Shown: piece after piece, positions 41,331-52,893 of the stretch | Layout: every line of letters begins with the position of its first letter | Numbering within the stretch: position 1 is the stretch's first letter | From: Methanobacterium sp. ERen5 | GTDB taxonomy: Archaea; Methanobacteriota; Methanobacteria; Methanobacteriales; Methanobacteriaceae | Assembly: GCA_024167805.1 (NCBI GenBank) | Contig: CP099988.1 | Span: forward strand, 808,001 to 872,000 | Direction of reading: 5' to 3' | Length of the DNA: 64,000 nucleotides | Notes under the pieces: generated by a model | Told to the model about the DNA's origin: nothing | The model's input: only the letters and a program-made list of their open reading frames with translations | The model's database searches: none | Translations under genes and position numbers: made by a program

Positions 41331-42083
41331 TCATTTTAAAATCCTAGATACTATGTTTGAAACAGTTTGAACAGATTCAGAATCATTTGAAAGAGTTATC
41401 AATGGAATTCCTTCAACATCATATTCTGCTACTTGACTATCTTCGTATATGGTTCCAATTATTTCAATACCCGTATCTTCGGCTTTTTTAAGTATTAAAT
41501 CTTTATTTTTCGGAGTGATTCTATTTACAACTAAGAATATATCTTTAAAGTTGATATCAAGTTCATTTGCAAGTTCACCAATTCTGTGAGCAGTTAACAT
41601 TCCTCTTTTGGATTTATCGGTTACAACAAGCATCGTATCTACATTTTGTGTTGTTCTTCTGCTTAAATGTTCAAGACCGGCCTCTGTATCAATAACAATG
41701 TAATCGTAGTTCTTTGACAATGTTTCGATGATCTTCCTCAATATGTTGTTTACTGCACAGTAACAACCACTTCCCTCGGGTCTTCCCATTACAAGCAAAT
41801 CAAATTTAGAGGTTTCTATTACAGCTTCCATGATCTTGTAGTCCAGAATATCCCATTTATTCATTTCTTTGGGGATATTTCCCTGGGCTGTATCGATCTT
41901 GAGTTCTTCCCGCACATCACCCACAGTTTTAATCACTTCTACACCTAATGCCTCAGGAAGGTTAGAATCAGGATCTGCGTCAATTGCAAGCACATCCTTA
42001 CCTTTTTGTGAAAGTTCCTTGATTAAGAGGGATGAAAGAAGGGTTTTACCAGTTCCACCCTTGCCACTTACAGCTATTATCAC
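41331..42083 (-). CDS. cooC: CooC-like nickel-insertion ATPase
   Basis: A 250-residue P-loop ATPase of the MinD/CooC type: deviant Walker A AVSGKGGTGKTLLSSLLIKE at residues 4-23, DADPDSNLPEALG and YIVIDTEAGLEHLSRRT, and a GSGCYCAVNN cysteine pair of the CooC metal site (near residues 110-113). CooC proteins deliver nickel to carbon monoxide dehydrogenase. Location between cdhC and cdhD supports that. Confidence 0.9.
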   Translation of the reverse strand: MIIAVSGKGGTGKTLLSSLLIKELSQKGKDVLAIDADPDSNLPEALGVEVIKTVGDVREELKIDTAQGNIPKEMNKWDILDYKIMEAVIETSKFDLLVMGRPEGSGCYCAVNNILRKIIETLSKNYDYIVIDTEAGLEHLSRRTTQNVDTMLVVTDKSKRGMLTAHRIGELANELDINFKDIFLVVNRITPKNKDLILKKAEDTGIEIIGTIYEDSQVAEYDVEGIPLITLSNDSESVQTVSNIVSRILK

Positions 42084-42112
42084 TAGATAGTCTCCATTTT
42101 CATGTTAAGAAT

Positions 42113-43519
42113 TTATTTCTTTTTTATTATAACTTTCTCAGCGTAGATTTTCGCATTTTTAAATATAATTTTCATTCCACCTGAGGAAGGTACGGTGAGT
42201 TCTGGAATGTATCCCACTTGTGGTATTGGAGCTTCGCCCATCATGAAGTCAGATCCAGTAGCTGTTTCTTCAACAACTTCTTCTGTTTCAACTTCTTTAG
42301 CAGCTGATTTTTTAGACTCTTTTAATCTCTCAACCACCGGGTGGTCATGTTCCCTTAAGAATTTTCTTATTTCTTTGATGCTGTTGGCTTCTTCCTCTGT
42401 AGGAATTTTATCTGCCAAATCTTCAGGAATGAAATCGATTAAAGAATCTTTTATAGCCTTTGGTAACCAGATAATACGTTCATATCCACCATCTGCTTGT
42501 AAAAACTTAGGGGAACGCATATATTCCAAACTTAAACCTGCAAATCCTTCAACTTGTTTACCTCCAGAACACTGCCCTGCCATTGCGGAAAATGGAATTC
42601 CAAGAGGGGTTTCTCCTTTATAATCCCTGTCAACAATTCCAATTCCATCCAATTCAGGTATGTAAAATGCTACAGCTTCAAAACATCCACAGGACGTGTG
42701 TGGATAACCAAAAACACTGTGAAGATATACTCGTTCCACAGTACCCTGGGATTTATCTGCCATAACACTATTCACATTTACATATTCACCTTTAATATCA
42801 TCCAATACTTCTCCCTTTTCAATTTCAAATATTGGCCCATCAGGATCCATTTTTGCAGCAGCTCGGCAGTCGAACCAGTTTATAGCTCCACATAAAGCTG
42901 TTCTGTCTGGTGTTACTACGCAAGTATGGGTCGGAGCAAAGGATTGGCACATGACACAGCCATAAAACACATCAACATCTTCATCAGAAAGTTCACGTGC
43001 CTTGGAATCCCTATCTTCGTACTGTTTGGATGCATTGGCAAGGAATGTTTCTACCTCTTCTGAGTCAGTTAAAACTTTGATGGAAATTGCTTCAATAATT
43101 GGAAATTCTTCCTTAAACAATATTGAAATTGCTTTCCCAAGGTGTTCAAATCCGAAACCTAATTCTACGGCTTCCTTACTCACACGACACCATATTTGGT
43201 CTCGTTGATTTAGGTGCATGAATCCCTTGATGTAGTTACAGAGTTCGTGAGTTCGACGTTCTATAACCCCTTCAAGTTCTTTTTCCAATTTTTCGCCCTT
43301 GATCTCAATTAAAAGACCGAAAGGGTAGATTTCACTTTCTTTCATCCCATTTAGATCGGGTCCGATTATTTCTATCTTCCCATCTTCTACATCTTCTTCT
43401 ACTTGAACAAGTTCTGCCCCAATGGACTTGGGACCAGCAAGTTCAACGAACATGTTCGCTGCCCTTATCCTTTCTCCCTCATACATGGGGCTGACATCCA
43501 CAGGTATATCTTCAAACAT
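42113..43519 (-). CDS. cdhC: ACDS complex beta subunit (acetyl-CoA synthase)
   Basis: A 468-residue subunit. The A-cluster region carries CVMCQSFAPTHTCVVTPDRT, ALCGAINWFDCRAAAKMDP and SCGCFEAVAFYIPELDGIG, whose cysteines bind the Ni-Ni-[4Fe-4S] centre that joins methyl, CO and CoA. GGAGG precedes the ATG at 43519. The C-terminus has a variable Glu/Thr-rich linker and a short conserved tail. Confidence 0.95.
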   Translation of the reverse strand: MFEDIPVDVSPMYEGERIRAANMFVELAGPKSIGAELVQVEEDVEDGKIEIIGPDLNGMKESEIYPFGLLIEIKGEKLEKELEGVIERRTHELCNYIKGFMHLNQRDQIWCRVSKEAVELGFGFEHLGKAISILFKEEFPIIEAISIKVLTDSEEVETFLANASKQYEDRDSKARELSDEDVDVFYGCVMCQSFAPTHTCVVTPDRTALCGAINWFDCRAAAKMDPDGPIFEIEKGEVLDDIKGEYVNVNSVMADKSQGTVERVYLHSVFGYPHTSCGCFEAVAFYIPELDGIGIVDRDYKGETPLGIPFSAMAGQCSGGKQVEGFAGLSLEYMRSPKFLQADGGYERIIWLPKAIKDSLIDFIPEDLADKIPTEEEANSIKEIRKFLREHDHPVVERLKESKKSAAKEVETEEVVEETATGSDFMMGEAPIPQVGYIPELTVPSSGGMKIIFKNAKIYAEKVIIKKK

Positions 43520-43571
43520 TGAATTCCTCCAAATCAGTGTTTTCTGCTATAAGATTCAACAAATGTTTAAT

Positions 43572-44084
43572 TTAATTCAATTTCATTTTTTCTAAGTATT
43601 TTGACCATTCTTCATCATTCATGTTAGGAAATGAAGCATCTGCATTGGAATGGAAATATTTACAGATTGTCAGTGTTTTTAAGTGCGGTGCAAAGTGTTT
43701 CAGCGTTGAAAGACCCTGAGAAGCCATGTAATAAATGCCCCCTACGAAAATGACAAGGTCGTGCTGTCCTTCACCCATAACACCCTTCCAATCTGGATCC
43801 TTAAGAAGGTTCAAAATTTCCACAGTGCCGTAGGATTTTGTTTCAACATTTCTCTCTGAAAATATTTTGAATGTATCTGCAGTAGTTACAACCGGCAGAT
43901 CCCATTTCTCGGCTATTTCAATTGAATGTGTTAGAAGGGGTTCTTCCTTGGCCAATGGCCCAATAACAAGCAAAGGCCGTTTAGCCTTTTTCATCATCAT
44001 TTTTGCTGTTTCAGGCGTTACAAGCAGGGCCTGTTTAGGTCCGGCTATTACCGTGGGTTGCCATGGAATTACTCTTTCATTCAT
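43572..44084 (-). CDS. cdhB: ACDS complex epsilon subunit
   Basis: A 170-residue subunit with a Rossmann-like fold ([39 protein letters not shown]). It associates with CdhA and is thought to guide electron transfer. The ATG at 44084 sits 4 bases after GGTGAT and one base after the cdhA stop codon. Confidence 0.93.
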   Translation of the reverse strand: MNERVIPWQPTVIAGPKQALLVTPETAKMMMKKAKRPLLVIGPLAKEEPLLTHSIEIAEKWDLPVVTTADTFKIFSERNVETKSYGTVEILNLLKDPDWKGVMGEGQHDLVIFVGGIYYMASQGLSTLKHFAPHLKTLTICKYFHSNADASFPNMNDEEWSKYLEKMKLN

Positions 44085-44085
44085 C

Positions 44086-46431
44086 TTAATCACCTTTCAT
44101 ATCCATTAAAGATGGTTCCTGAGGAATCTCACGTGGTTTCCAGTTATTTTCCTCTAAGATCTGCATTACATCCCGTTTATAGGTTATTGGAATGTCTTTT
44201 TCCACCCTTACGAACTTGTAAATGTCGTTGGGTAACGTTCCAAAGTACTTTTTATGGAGATCAATGTAATGATTTAATTTCAGTTGCCTGCCTTTAGAAG
44301 TATCATTTGGCCTTATGCATAATTTTGCAGTCATCACAGTTGCTTCTCCAATGGTCTCTGCAGCGTACAAAAGATGTTCCGGAGCAGGTTCACCAGCAAC
44401 CTCTGAGTGCTTTCTAAGATCATTTATTCTCCAGGAATCTTCTTTATCTGTTCTTCCCAGGAATAACCGCCTATATTTAGATGCTTGAGGACCCACAACA
44501 ACAGGTATGCCCCATCGATTAACTCCTGTAGCAATTGCAGCTGCTTTTTGTGAATATGCTCCCCATGCAACTCCACAAGCTCCAACCCTGTTTAGTATGT
44601 AATCAGCAATTTCTTCGAAGTTTCCTTCAAGGGGTTTCTTGGCGAATATGTTGGCTATTTTGATGGCAACTCCCGGAATATGGGCGTTTGATACACAGGA
44701 ACCCATGTTCACCAAGCCTTTAGCATCAAATGATCCGCTGTACCTTTCGTATAGAGTCTTACCTTCTTCATCCCTGTATTCTCCCAGGGTCATTGCTCCA
44801 CATCCAGTTGTTACTACTATGTAGTTTCTCTCCAAGAACTCCTCTGCCATTTTTGCAACTTCTTCCCCGCCATCAGGATAGTTAGTGCAACCTACAAATG
44901 CTATGACTCCGGGGATGTCACCAAGTACTATTGGTGCACCGACCTTTCTGACTTCAACATCTTGAACTGGCCCTCTTCCAGCCCGGACATTGTACTTCTG
45001 GTTCTCAAGATCTTTTTCTCCTACCTTTGCCATCATAGATATGATAGGTATGTCCCTAGGACATTCCTGCTCACAGCGGCCGCAAGAGTAACATACATCG
45101 TTTTTGTAAAGTTCTTCCATCTTTGAGATATCACCCTCACTCGTGGCAACCACAGCATCCATCATTGGCAGGCTGTTTGGACATACACGAACACACCATT
45201 CACATTCGGTGCATTTTTTTGCAAGTTCCACGAATTCATCCATGTCCGGCAGTACCTGAACTTTGGATCTTTCTCCAGATGTTTTCATTGCGACTTTGGT
45301 AGCTACTTCACCAACCTTATCGGGGTCAAGTATTAATGCACCATCTATTTGGTTGCTTATGAGTTCTGACACGATTATATCTGCATCTTCATTGGTTTTA
45401 TCAGGAAGACCCAAACACATTTTATCAGTTGTTGCTATGACCGTTGCGTTGTTTTTCTTAGCTTCTTCAAGAACATCTGTTCTTATACACTGTTCATCAA
45501 CAACTATAACATCTGCAACACCACTTCTTATGAATTTAAGCTGTTTTGATATGGGACCTACAATTTTTGCATTGTGGTTGTAGCGCGTGATATCTATGGC
45601 AGCACAACAAATTCCACAAACCTCAAGATCATCCTCCAACTCTTGATCCTCAAGATAATCCATTATTCCAGCTCCAGGAGCCACGTTGTGTCCTATGCAG
45701 AGAATAACTGGTTTTTCCCTGTCAATGGTTCCCACTCCAAGTTCAACTAGAGGTGCTTCAGGATCACCCTTAGGAAGATCTAGTGCCGCAATCTGTGCAA
45801 TATCACCAACTTCCTTTCCAAGGTTATCCATTAAACCTGCATGAAGAGCTTTGGATTCAAAATCCTTACTACTACCTTCTTGACCAGTGTGACATGCAGA
45901 TAATAGATGTACCATCTGTTCTTCAAGGTAATCTAAGGCCTCCTTGAGATCTCCAAGTACTTTGGGTTTTTTACCAATTAAAGTCCTCATTATAGGTGCT
46001 TCAATATCTATATCCATTCCCAAATCTATTGGAAAATCATCCCCCTTTTTATCTATCAAATACTCCACAAGATGTCTTGCATGACCAGAATGGGCCGCTG
46101 ATCCTATACAACATGCAAGAAGAATAGTCCTTGCTTGTTGAGTTTCAGCATCAATTCCACATGCACCCCTCTTATTTAGAAGATCACACTTTCCGTAGGT
46201 ACATAAACAGCACATATCACAGAAAGGTGAATAAAATGGGGGATATCTTTCAAGCAGCTTCATGTCCCAAGATCTAAGATCTGTCACATTCGGCTTTTGA
46301 GTGGGACCCATGACCACAGATGATTCATCTGTAGATTCAATCCCATCTTCCGAGATAATATCTCCTATTGATATCTTGAAATCCTTTGTTTTCCAAAAAT
46401 CGGCTTTAAGTTCCTTAGGTTTAGGTGCCAT
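44086..46431 (-). CDS. cdhA: ACDS complex alpha subunit (carbon monoxide dehydrogenase)
   Basis: A 781-residue CO dehydrogenase subunit. N-terminal cluster ligands [19 protein letters not shown]; two ferredoxin-type motifs [16 protein letters not shown] and [17 protein letters not shown]-cluster cysteines in [43 protein letters not shown] and [15 protein letters not shown]. The enzyme reduces CO2 to CO for acetyl-CoA synthesis. GGTGAT followed by the ATG at 46431 sets the start; the frame is open to 46443. First gene of the operon cdhA-B-C-cooC-D-E. Confidence 0.96.
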   Translation of the reverse strand: MAPKPKELKADFWKTKDFKISIGDIISEDGIESTDESSVVMGPTQKPNVTDLRSWDMKLLERYPPFYSPFCDMCCLCTYGKCDLLNKRGACGIDAETQQARTILLACCIGSAAHSGHARHLVEYLIDKKGDDFPIDLGMDIDIEAPIMRTLIGKKPKVLGDLKEALDYLEEQMVHLLSACHTGQEGSSKDFESKALHAGLMDNLGKEVGDIAQIAALDLPKGDPEAPLVELGVGTIDREKPVILCIGHNVAPGAGIMDYLEDQELEDDLEVCGICCAAIDITRYNHNAKIVGPISKQLKFIRSGVADVIVVDEQCIRTDVLEEAKKNNATVIATTDKMCLGLPDKTNEDADIIVSELISNQIDGALILDPDKVGEVATKVAMKTSGERSKVQVLPDMDEFVELAKKCTECEWCVRVCPNSLPMMDAVVATSEGDISKMEELYKNDVCYSCGRCEQECPRDIPIISMMAKVGEKDLENQKYNVRAGRGPVQDVEVRKVGAPIVLGDIPGVIAFVGCTNYPDGGEEVAKMAEEFLERNYIVVTTGCGAMTLGEYRDEEGKTLYERYSGSFDAKGLVNMGSCVSNAHIPGVAIKIANIFAKKPLEGNFEEIADYILNRVGACGVAWGAYSQKAAAIATGVNRWGIPVVVGPQASKYRRLFLGRTDKEDSWRINDLRKHSEVAGEPAPEHLLYAAETIGEATVMTAKLCIRPNDTSKGRQLKLNHYIDLHKKYFGTLPNDIYKFVRVEKDIPITYKRDVMQILEENNWKPREIPQEPSLMDMKGD

Positions 46432-46488
46432 GACTATCACCAAATTATTAATGATTTATAATGATGTTTTTTCTTTTGTATGCATCGA

Positions 46489-46500
46489 ATATATAAATAT
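46489..46500 (-). promoter_or_regulatory. TATA box of the cdh operon
   Basis: On the minus strand ATATTTATATAT lies about 62 bases before the cdhA ATG, giving a transcript start near 46467 and a leader of about 35 bases that holds the GGTGAT site. No operator-like dyad is evident in the surrounding 200 bases. Confidence 0.6.
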
Positions 46501-46642
46501 GTGGTATTACGAATCAATGCAACTGCTATGTTATAATAGCTTAAAAGAGCTTTGAACGTTTGATTGGCAGCAACCATCAAGAATTTTGAATCTGTTTAAA
46601 TGAAAAAAAGTATGACAACTTTTTGTGTTGTACCGAACAAAT

Positions 46643-47755
46643 TCAAACTTGTGGTTCGAGTCTTTTAATCATGAACGCCATGAATCCGACAATCATAGGA
46701 AACAAAAATAGATACATGATTAGTAGAAGTATCGGAGGTAAAAATGAACCCATAACAGTTGCAGCTGCAATTAACATGATCATGGTGATAACTGGCCCCA
46801 AAATAGCTACGAACATGTAAATCATGGTGAATGAATTAAGTTTTTGGGAATAATCCTTGAGTTTCATTCTCATTTCATAGGCTGTATCCTCAGCTATAAC
46901 ATTTAATGTCTTTGCAAGATCCCCACCACTTGAAAGGGTTCTAGTAATTTGATATATGGCTCTTTTTAAACCTTCAGAATTAATCCTTTCACTCATGTCA
47001 GTGAGAGCCTTCTCTGTGGTTTCCCCATATTTAATTTCTTCAAGAGCTCTTGCAAATTCTTCCGAAAGTGCACCATAACCTGAAAGAGCAACAGAACGCA
47101 TACTATCATGCATACCTATTCCTGCCCTTAATTCTGTTGCCATCTGTCTTAGTGCAAATGGAAGTTCCCTAGATGCTTCGTTGGATCGTGACCCCTTTTT
47201 AATATTAGGAAGAAACACAAAAACAATCGACATCATCAATATGATGAGTCCAAAAACTGCCCCAATAATTACCCCAAATCCAAGCACGATCATCAACATG
47301 AAAACGACTACGAAGGATATTCCTCCAATAACCATGATCATTTTGGGCTCTAAATCTGCTTTTTCATCTTCTTTAAGTAGTTCCTCGAGTGATGCCTTTT
47401 TATACGCTTTCTTTTTATCATCTTCGGGTTTGGGAGTGGTATCTCCACGATCATATTTCTTGTCAATGAGATCCTTGAAGATTTCTATCTCATCTTTATC
47501 CATCCTCATTTTCTCGATAACACGAGGAGATCTTCTTTTTACAGTACTCTGAGTTTTAGAAGTAAAACTAAATCCTCTTGATGATTCTTTAGACTTTGAA
47601 GATCTTTTAATACCTGACCTAACTTTTCCAGCCCTGTTACCTATACCATTCAACTTTTCAACTGGAACAGATACTCCTTCTCCAACTTTCTTAGTTGAAT
47701 CAACAGTGATCCCTCCCAATCTATTGAAAAAATGTTTGAGCCCCTCAAAAACCAT
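46643..47755 (-). CDS. TadC/FlaJ-like type II secretion membrane protein
   Basis: A 370-residue protein. The first 130 residues are basic and soluble; the rest has hydrophobic segments around a GspF/T2SF domain ([40 protein letters not shown]). It anchors an archaeal type IV pilus-like machine and pairs with the ATPase encoded 60 bases upstream. Long cytosolic N-terminal extension is typical of the Methanobacteriales version. Confidence 0.85.
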   Translation of the reverse strand: MVFEGLKHFFNRLGGITVDSTKKVGEGVSVPVEKLNGIGNRAGKVRSGIKRSSKSKESSRGFSFTSKTQSTVKRRSPRVIEKMRMDKDEIEIFKDLIDKKYDRGDTTPKPEDDKKKAYKKASLEELLKEDEKADLEPKMIMVIGGISFVVVFMLMIVLGFGVIIGAVFGLIILMMSIVFVFLPNIKKGSRSNEASRELPFALRQMATELRAGIGMHDSMRSVALSGYGALSEEFARALEEIKYGETTEKALTDMSERINSEGLKRAIYQITRTLSSGGDLAKTLNVIAEDTAYEMRMKLKDYSQKLNSFTMIYMFVAILGPVITMIMLIAAATVMGSFLPPILLLIMYLFLFPMIVGFMAFMIKRLEPQV

Positions 47756-47815
47756 TTGTAACCACCAGAGTATAATATTAAATCTGCGTACTAAATTAAA
47801 TATACCTAATTAAAG

Positions 47816-49441
47816 TTAGAGAATCTGTTCAAGTATTTCATCAGGATCCTTGTAGTAGTTGTTGATGAACGTTCCCACGTCCTCTATCGAACGGATGTTG
47901 TTATCAGCCAAATACTCTAAAAGAAGCCTTCTTTTCTCTATTTCTTCCTCAATTTCCGTTATGCCTATTCCCCTAAGATCTGCTATTTCCCTAAGGGTTT
48001 GACTGGCAATTCCCACGTATTCTACTTTATCAGTGACATTATTCCATTCAAAAACTCTGTTTAATTGGACATTGCCTTCTTCCATACCCACAACTTCTGC
48101 AACTTCTGTTACTCTCCTAATTGAACCACCTTCAGGCCGATACATCCTATTTTGCATTATTATGAAGTCCAATGCAGGAATCATTATTGTTGGAACCTGC
48201 ATAGGAGGATTAACCAATCTTGTAACAGTTTCCCTTGCAGTGTTTGAGTGAACAGTACCCATTCCAGAATGCCCTGTGTTTAGAGCTGTGAAGAGAGTCA
48301 CAGCTTCTCCACCCCTTACTTCTCCAACGATCACTCTGTCTGGTCTTTGCCTTAAAGAGTTTTTCACCAGGATGTCCATGGTTAGTTCACCTTTTCCCTC
48401 AATGTTAGGTGGGCGAGTTTCCATCCTCAAAACATGGGTGTGGGGAAGTTGAAGTTCCAATGTATCTTCAATTGTTATTATCCTTTCACGAGGAGGAGTA
48501 AATGCAGTTATGGCATTTAATGTAGTTGTTTTACCAGAACCCGTACCTCCAGCTATGATTGCGTTGCATGGTTTAACTCCAAGTCCGTCGGTGCAGACCC
48601 ATAGAAAACCAGCTAAATGAGATGATAATGTTTTAAAATTAATTAAATCAACAATTGTCAGTGGATCTTTTCTAAATTTCCTGATGGTTAATGTAGCACC
48701 ATCGGCAGATACTGGAGGAATTGTGGCATTCACCCTTGAACCATCTGGCAATCTAGCGTCCAATATTGGTGTTTGTTGATCAATTCTTCTGTTCACCTGT
48801 CTTGCAATAACATCAATTATGGCCTTGATCTCTGAATCATCATCAAAAATAACGTTGGTGATCATCATTCCAATTTTTCGATGGTACACAAAAACATTCT
48901 TGTTGGTTCCAATGACCATTATTTCCTCTAGATCATCGTCTTTGATCATTGGATCAAGCTGCCCATAACCCAACATCTCCTGTGAAATCTGGGTGGCAAG
49001 TCTGTCCACATCCCTAACACCCTTGCTCCTTAAAAATTCCTTAACTTCCCCAATAAAGCTAACCTCATCAATCCTGAAATCTTCACCCTGGGCAACAGCA
49101 ACTTCAACCAGTTTTTCCCTTACCTCGTTGAATATTTGCCTTTCGTTGTCTGAAAATTTAGGTAAGTTAACATTGTAGTTAGGTATGAGACCCTCTTCAA
49201 CAATCTCAGCTTTAAGAACATTAGAAACTTTCTTAACAGTTTTAGGGTGCCTAGTAGGTCGTTTCATGACCTTATCAAGATTAAACTCAGGTTCTTCAGA
49301 GTCTACAGAAGATTCTTTGATTATTTCCCCTTTATCATCTGATTTGCTCTTGAAAATGTCATTAGATTCTTCATCAACATCATCATCTGAAGCAAATTCC
49401 CCTAAAAGATCCCTTAGGATTTCTTTTCGTTTATCTTTCAT
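47816..49441 (-). CDS. TadA/VirB11-like secretion ATPase
   Basis: A 541-residue ATPase. After an acidic N-terminal region of about 90 residues comes the type II/IV secretion ATPase: Walker [21 protein letters not shown] near residues 300-320, Asp box [12 protein letters not shown], Walker [21 protein letters not shown] and His box [12 protein letters not shown]. It powers assembly or secretion through the TadC-like partner downstream. No pilin, prepilin peptidase or archaellin gene is in the window. Confidence 0.9.
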   Translation of the reverse strand: MKDKRKEILRDLLGEFASDDDVDEESNDIFKSKSDDKGEIIKESSVDSEEPEFNLDKVMKRPTRHPKTVKKVSNVLKAEIVEEGLIPNYNVNLPKFSDNERQIFNEVREKLVEVAVAQGEDFRIDEVSFIGEVKEFLRSKGVRDVDRLATQISQEMLGYGQLDPMIKDDDLEEIMVIGTNKNVFVYHRKIGMMITNVIFDDDSEIKAIIDVIARQVNRRIDQQTPILDARLPDGSRVNATIPPVSADGATLTIRKFRKDPLTIVDLINFKTLSSHLAGFLWVCTDGLGVKPCNAIIAGGTGSGKTTTLNAITAFTPPRERIITIEDTLELQLPHTHVLRMETRPPNIEGKGELTMDILVKNSLRQRPDRVIVGEVRGGEAVTLFTALNTGHSGMGTVHSNTARETVTRLVNPPMQVPTIMIPALDFIIMQNRMYRPEGGSIRRVTEVAEVVGMEEGNVQLNRVFEWNNVTDKVEYVGIASQTLREIADLRGIGITEIEEEIEKRRLLLEYLADNNIRSIEDVGTFINNYYKDPDEILEQIL

Positions 49442-49453
49442 AACTCTCAACTA

Positions 49454-49462
49454 TTTATATTA
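49454..49462 (+). promoter_or_regulatory. TATA box of the Cys-rich methyltransferase gene
   Basis: TTTATATTA is centred about 25 bases before the ATG at 49483, and no ribosome binding site is present, so the transcript is probably leaderless. It overlaps the region upstream of the divergent secretion ATPase. Confidence 0.5.
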
Positions 49463-49482
49463 TTTATCCAATATTTAAGCAT

Positions 49483-50463
49483 ATGGAAATCCAGTGTGAG
49501 TGTGGGTTGGGTTGTGTCGATAAGGCAGATACCATTTTAAATGGAATTACAGAGATTACCCGCCCCTGTGAAAACTGCTTAAAACCCAATCTCAAAAAGT
49601 TCAAACCATTAATGGAACAGATGGACCTTGAAAAACTCGATGCAAATTATGGAAGATGCAATTGCAAAAAAAGACACCTTGACTTGGTTATGGGACACGT
49701 ACTAAAAATACTCATTGAAACTGGGGACCGAGATAAAAAATCCACACTTAGAAACTGCTGCACCCCATTAATAACACCAGCATACCCCTCAAATGCTGCA
49801 CCCTACCTTTCAGAAAATTCAGTGGTAATATTAACAGATAAAGTAACTAAAGAATCAGCGGTAAGGATTGTTGAAGAAATTCCAGAAGTAAAGGGAGTTA
49901 TCAAAGGAGACATTAAACGGGTTGTGGGTATAAAGGATGCCAATTCCCAACCAAATGTTTATGAACTTCTCTCTGGTTGTGATATGCGTTGTGATATTGT
50001 CACCACCCAACATGGTCCTTTATGCATATACCGGAAACAATCCCAGATACACTTGGAATTCTCTAAACCAGTGTCCCCCAAGGTTCAGATGCTCGAAAAA
50101 TATCTGGATAAATATGAAAGTCCTCGGGTGATGGATTGTACATGTGGGCCCGGAACCTTAGGAATAGCTTCCCTTAAGTATGGTGCTAAACACGTGGTTT
50201 TTAACGATTTATGGCGTCCTTCTATTGAAATGACTGTTTTAAATCTTGAAGTTAATGGTTTTGAAGTTGAATCTTTACATTCAAACAGCAGCCAGGTTGC
50301 AGAAGGTAAAAATTTCAAGGTTTACTGTGCCGATCTAATGGAACTGAAGGATGATATTGATGAAAAATTTGATCTGTGCATAGTGGACACCTTCCCCGGC
50401 GTAGATACCAAGGAATTTGTTGAAGCTGTAAGCAAACTTTGTTCAGAAGTGGTTGTTATCTAA
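49483..50463 (+). CDS. Class I SAM-dependent methyltransferase with Cys-rich N-terminal region
   Basis: A 326-residue protein. The first 100 residues hold ten or so cysteines in pairs (MEIQCECGLGCVDKAD, RPCENCLKPN, GRCNCKKRHLD, LRNCCTP), suggesting a metal or Fe-S site. The C-terminal 130 residues form a Rossmann methyltransferase: RVMDCTCGPGTLGIASLKYG (motif I near residue 210), HVVFNDLWRPSIEMTVLN and DLCIVDTFPGVD. The substrate is unknown; RNA or cofactor methylation are both possible. I know of uncharacterised homologues in related methanogens but no assigned function. Confidence 0.72.
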   Translation: MEIQCECGLGCVDKADTILNGITEITRPCENCLKPNLKKFKPLMEQMDLEKLDANYGRCNCKKRHLDLVMGHVLKILIETGDRDKKSTLRNCCTPLITPAYPSNAAPYLSENSVVILTDKVTKESAVRIVEEIPEVKGVIKGDIKRVVGIKDANSQPNVYELLSGCDMRCDIVTTQHGPLCIYRKQSQIHLEFSKPVSPKVQMLEKYLDKYESPRVMDCTCGPGTLGIASLKYGAKHVVFNDLWRPSIEMTVLNLEVNGFEVESLHSNSSQVAEGKNFKVYCADLMELKDDIDEKFDLCIVDTFPGVDTKEFVEAVSKLCSEVVVI

Positions 50464-50468
50464 AGGGT

Positions 50469-51752
50469 TTAAACCAAACCCATGTAAATTACTATGGCCG
50501 GAACAATCAAAACTCCCATCAAATTGGATTTATTCACTCCAACGTAGTGTGGAATTAACCCCAATGAGATAGAGGTTATATAAAGAGTTATAACATAAAA
50601 TAAGTTTGAACCTTCTTTTAAAGTGAAAATAACTACCAATACCGACATTAAAATTATTATTCCCCTTGAGAGTTTGTAGTAATTCAATTTATGAATATTT
50701 TTTATCATGAAATCTCCCAAGAATATGCAGAAAAAAACAGATATTGATACTGCAGTTATAGAAACAAAGATGAACATTACCAGAATTTGAAGATCGAAGT
50801 TTTGAATGAGCTTATCTATGAACACAGCAACTCCACTTCGAGGATTACCAATAATATATATGGTGATGAGAGAAAATAGTGCATCTGAAACATTCACTCC
50901 ACTCATTGCCACTAGAAAACTCTCCCTGCCTTCTGCCATATTCCCACCCCCACTAATCTCTTGGGCTAGTATACTCCCCTGTGCCGGACCCATTCCAGGT
51001 AAAAACCCCAGGATTGTTCCAGCAATACCACCAGCAAATATGCCTCGGATAATTTTACCATCAACCCTTAAGTTGTGATCTTCATGTTGGTATGGCAAAT
51101 AAGAATTCTGCGATAAACTATAGATCAATGTGCTAACACCAAAAAAGCCTGAAAAAATTGTTAATAGCAATACATTTGGAGAAACAGTGCTGTTTAAACT
51201 TGCCCAACCTATTATGCCAGAAAATATAAAGATTATCGATGACCAGAAAATCTCGTAAAATCCCTTGTTTAACCTTAATATCATGTAGATAGCTGTAAAT
51301 GTGAGTATTAATGCTATGTATGGTTTAATTATGGAATAAAATCCCGGTAAAAGCATTATAAAAATTGGAAGTAGTGTAACTGTAACCATGAGTGATCCAA
51401 AACCTCCCAATGTTACCAGCCTTATTGCTTCTTTGCCCCTACCTTGAAGCATGAGATAATGGCCAGGCAAAACTGAAAGGGCTGTTCCTTCATCAGGCAC
51501 TCCCAAAAACATTGTAGGAATGAAATCTATCAACGAGTGGGATATTGAGAGGGATATTAAAAATACTGCAAGGTACTCTGGAGAAAAATAGCTCATTAAA
51601 TATACAGATGATGAAAATACAAAGGTTGCAACGGTGTTAACATGTATGCCTGGAACCATACCCGTGAATACTCCAACCAGAACTCCAAATACACAGGCTA
51701 CGAACAGATCAAAAATTTTATCACCACAAGTATATCTTATGGATCTCACCAT
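50469..51752 (-). CDS. TctA/DUF112-family multi-span permease
   Basis: A 427-residue membrane protein with about eleven helices. Repeated glycine/proline signatures [20 protein letters not shown] and [20 protein letters not shown] are those of the TctA (tripartite tricarboxylate transporter large subunit) superfamily. Archaea encode a version without the TctB and TctC partners, and none is nearby, so it probably acts alone. Substrate unknown. It ends 6 bases from the convergent methyltransferase gene. Confidence 0.82.
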   Translation of the reverse strand: MVRSIRYTCGDKIFDLFVACVFGVLVGVFTGMVPGIHVNTVATFVFSSSVYLMSYFSPEYLAVFLISLSISHSLIDFIPTMFLGVPDEGTALSVLPGHYLMLQGRGKEAIRLVTLGGFGSLMVTVTLLPIFIMLLPGFYSIIKPYIALILTFTAIYMILRLNKGFYEIFWSSIIFIFSGIIGWASLNSTVSPNVLLLTIFSGFFGVSTLIYSLSQNSYLPYQHEDHNLRVDGKIIRGIFAGGIAGTILGFLPGMGPAQGSILAQEISGGGNMAEGRESFLVAMSGVNVSDALFSLITIYIIGNPRSGVAVFIDKLIQNFDLQILVMFIFVSITAVSISVFFCIFLGDFMIKNIHKLNYYKLSRGIIILMSVLVVIFTLKEGSNLFYVITLYITSISLGLIPHYVGVNKSNLMGVLIVPAIVIYMGLV

Positions 51753-52042
51753 TATTATGATTAATTATTTTATTAGTAATACTATATTTATTAAAAAATA
51801 GTGTTGGTTTTAACAGTTGTACATGTTTAGCAAAAACAGGTTTTACTTAATAACTAGATCATAAAAAAACAGAGAACATGGTCCACTGATTATTAATTCA
51901 TGATAATAGTGTTCCAATTTTATTAAAATAGTGCTTTGCTTGAAATTATTGGATTGAGTATTTACCCAAAAGTTCTTGTTAATACTAATATTATATTTAT
52001 ATAACATTATTAAAATTAAAAAAAATTATCCAGGTATTCTTA
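51753..52042. other. Divergent promoter region with three AATAGTG direct repeats
   Basis: The 290-base gap between the TctA-like and DUF4013 genes holds TATA-like stretches on both sides (TATATTTATATAAC near 51991-52004 for the rightward gene). AATAGTGTT at 51797 and 51905 and AATAGTGCT at 51927 are direct copies that could be a regulator site. No RNA gene seen. Confidence 0.4.
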
Positions 52043-52807
52043 ATGAAAATCCTACTGAATTTGAAAGATGCTGTTTATTACGCATTAAACGGATGGTACA
52101 ACCTACTATTTTTAGGGTTAATACTGTTTTTAGCCGAAAATATGTATACCCTTCCTGGAAATCCGCAGGGTTTTGATCTGTATGATTTTTCTGTGTTGTT
52201 GATCATTGGATTCCTGTGGATCATGGAATCGGGTTACATATTCCAAATATTGGAAAGTACTGTTCATGGTTCTGATAAATCTCCTAAATTTATTAGATTT
52301 AAATCAATGATGGTCCATGGATTAAAGGAAAATTTGGTGCTGTTTACCTATCTACTCTGTCCAATAATTTTGATAGGACTTGTAATATTGAATGCAAAAG
52401 TACTGATGAAAGTCCTAGAACTTAATCCAGATGTTATAATGTACTACCTTCATTCAGCTAGAACATTCTATTTCATTACTGTACTTGGATTGTTTGCTTT
52501 AATTTATTTCTGGTACATGGGAGTTCTTTTAAACATGGCACATTACAAAGGCTCAATATACTCAGGATTCGATCTAAAGGGAGTTAAACAAAGGTTTAAA
52601 AATGCGGGAATAAAAAACCTCACAGCAATATATATCTTTATTGGTGCAGCATCCCTACTTCTTGTATGTACCTTTTTAACATACAGCATGGTCCCAGTGT
52701 ACATTTACAAATGGGATATTGTGGATATTTTAACCCAGTTTATAATTGGTCCCTTAATGATCATTTCAGGAGTTAGAATGTTAGGTTTGCTTGATCAGAA
52801 GCTTTGA
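52043..52807 (+). CDS. DUF4013-type membrane protein
   Basis: A 254-residue protein with about five to six hydrophobic helices (GWYNLLFLGLILFLAENM, FTYLLCPIILIGLVILNA, FYFITVLGLFALIYFWYM, TAIYIFIGAASLLLVCTF) and a short polar N-terminus typical of DUF4013, a family expanded in methanogens. Function unknown. An AGGT ribosome binding site precedes the ATG at 52043. It stands 86 bases before the secreted protein gene, same direction. Confidence 0.72.
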   Translation: MKILLNLKDAVYYALNGWYNLLFLGLILFLAENMYTLPGNPQGFDLYDFSVLLIIGFLWIMESGYIFQILESTVHGSDKSPKFIRFKSMMVHGLKENLVLFTYLLCPIILIGLVILNAKVLMKVLELNPDVIMYYLHSARTFYFITVLGLFALIYFWYMGVLLNMAHYKGSIYSGFDLKGVKQRFKNAGIKNLTAIYIFIGAASLLLVCTFLTYSMVPVYIYKWDIVDILTQFIIGPLMIISGVRMLGLLDQKL

Positions 52808-52893
52808 TATTCTATTAAACTCTAGTGTTAAAAAATAATTCAGATACAATATTAATGATCACGTACAACAAAAAATAAGAGGTGATACAGATT

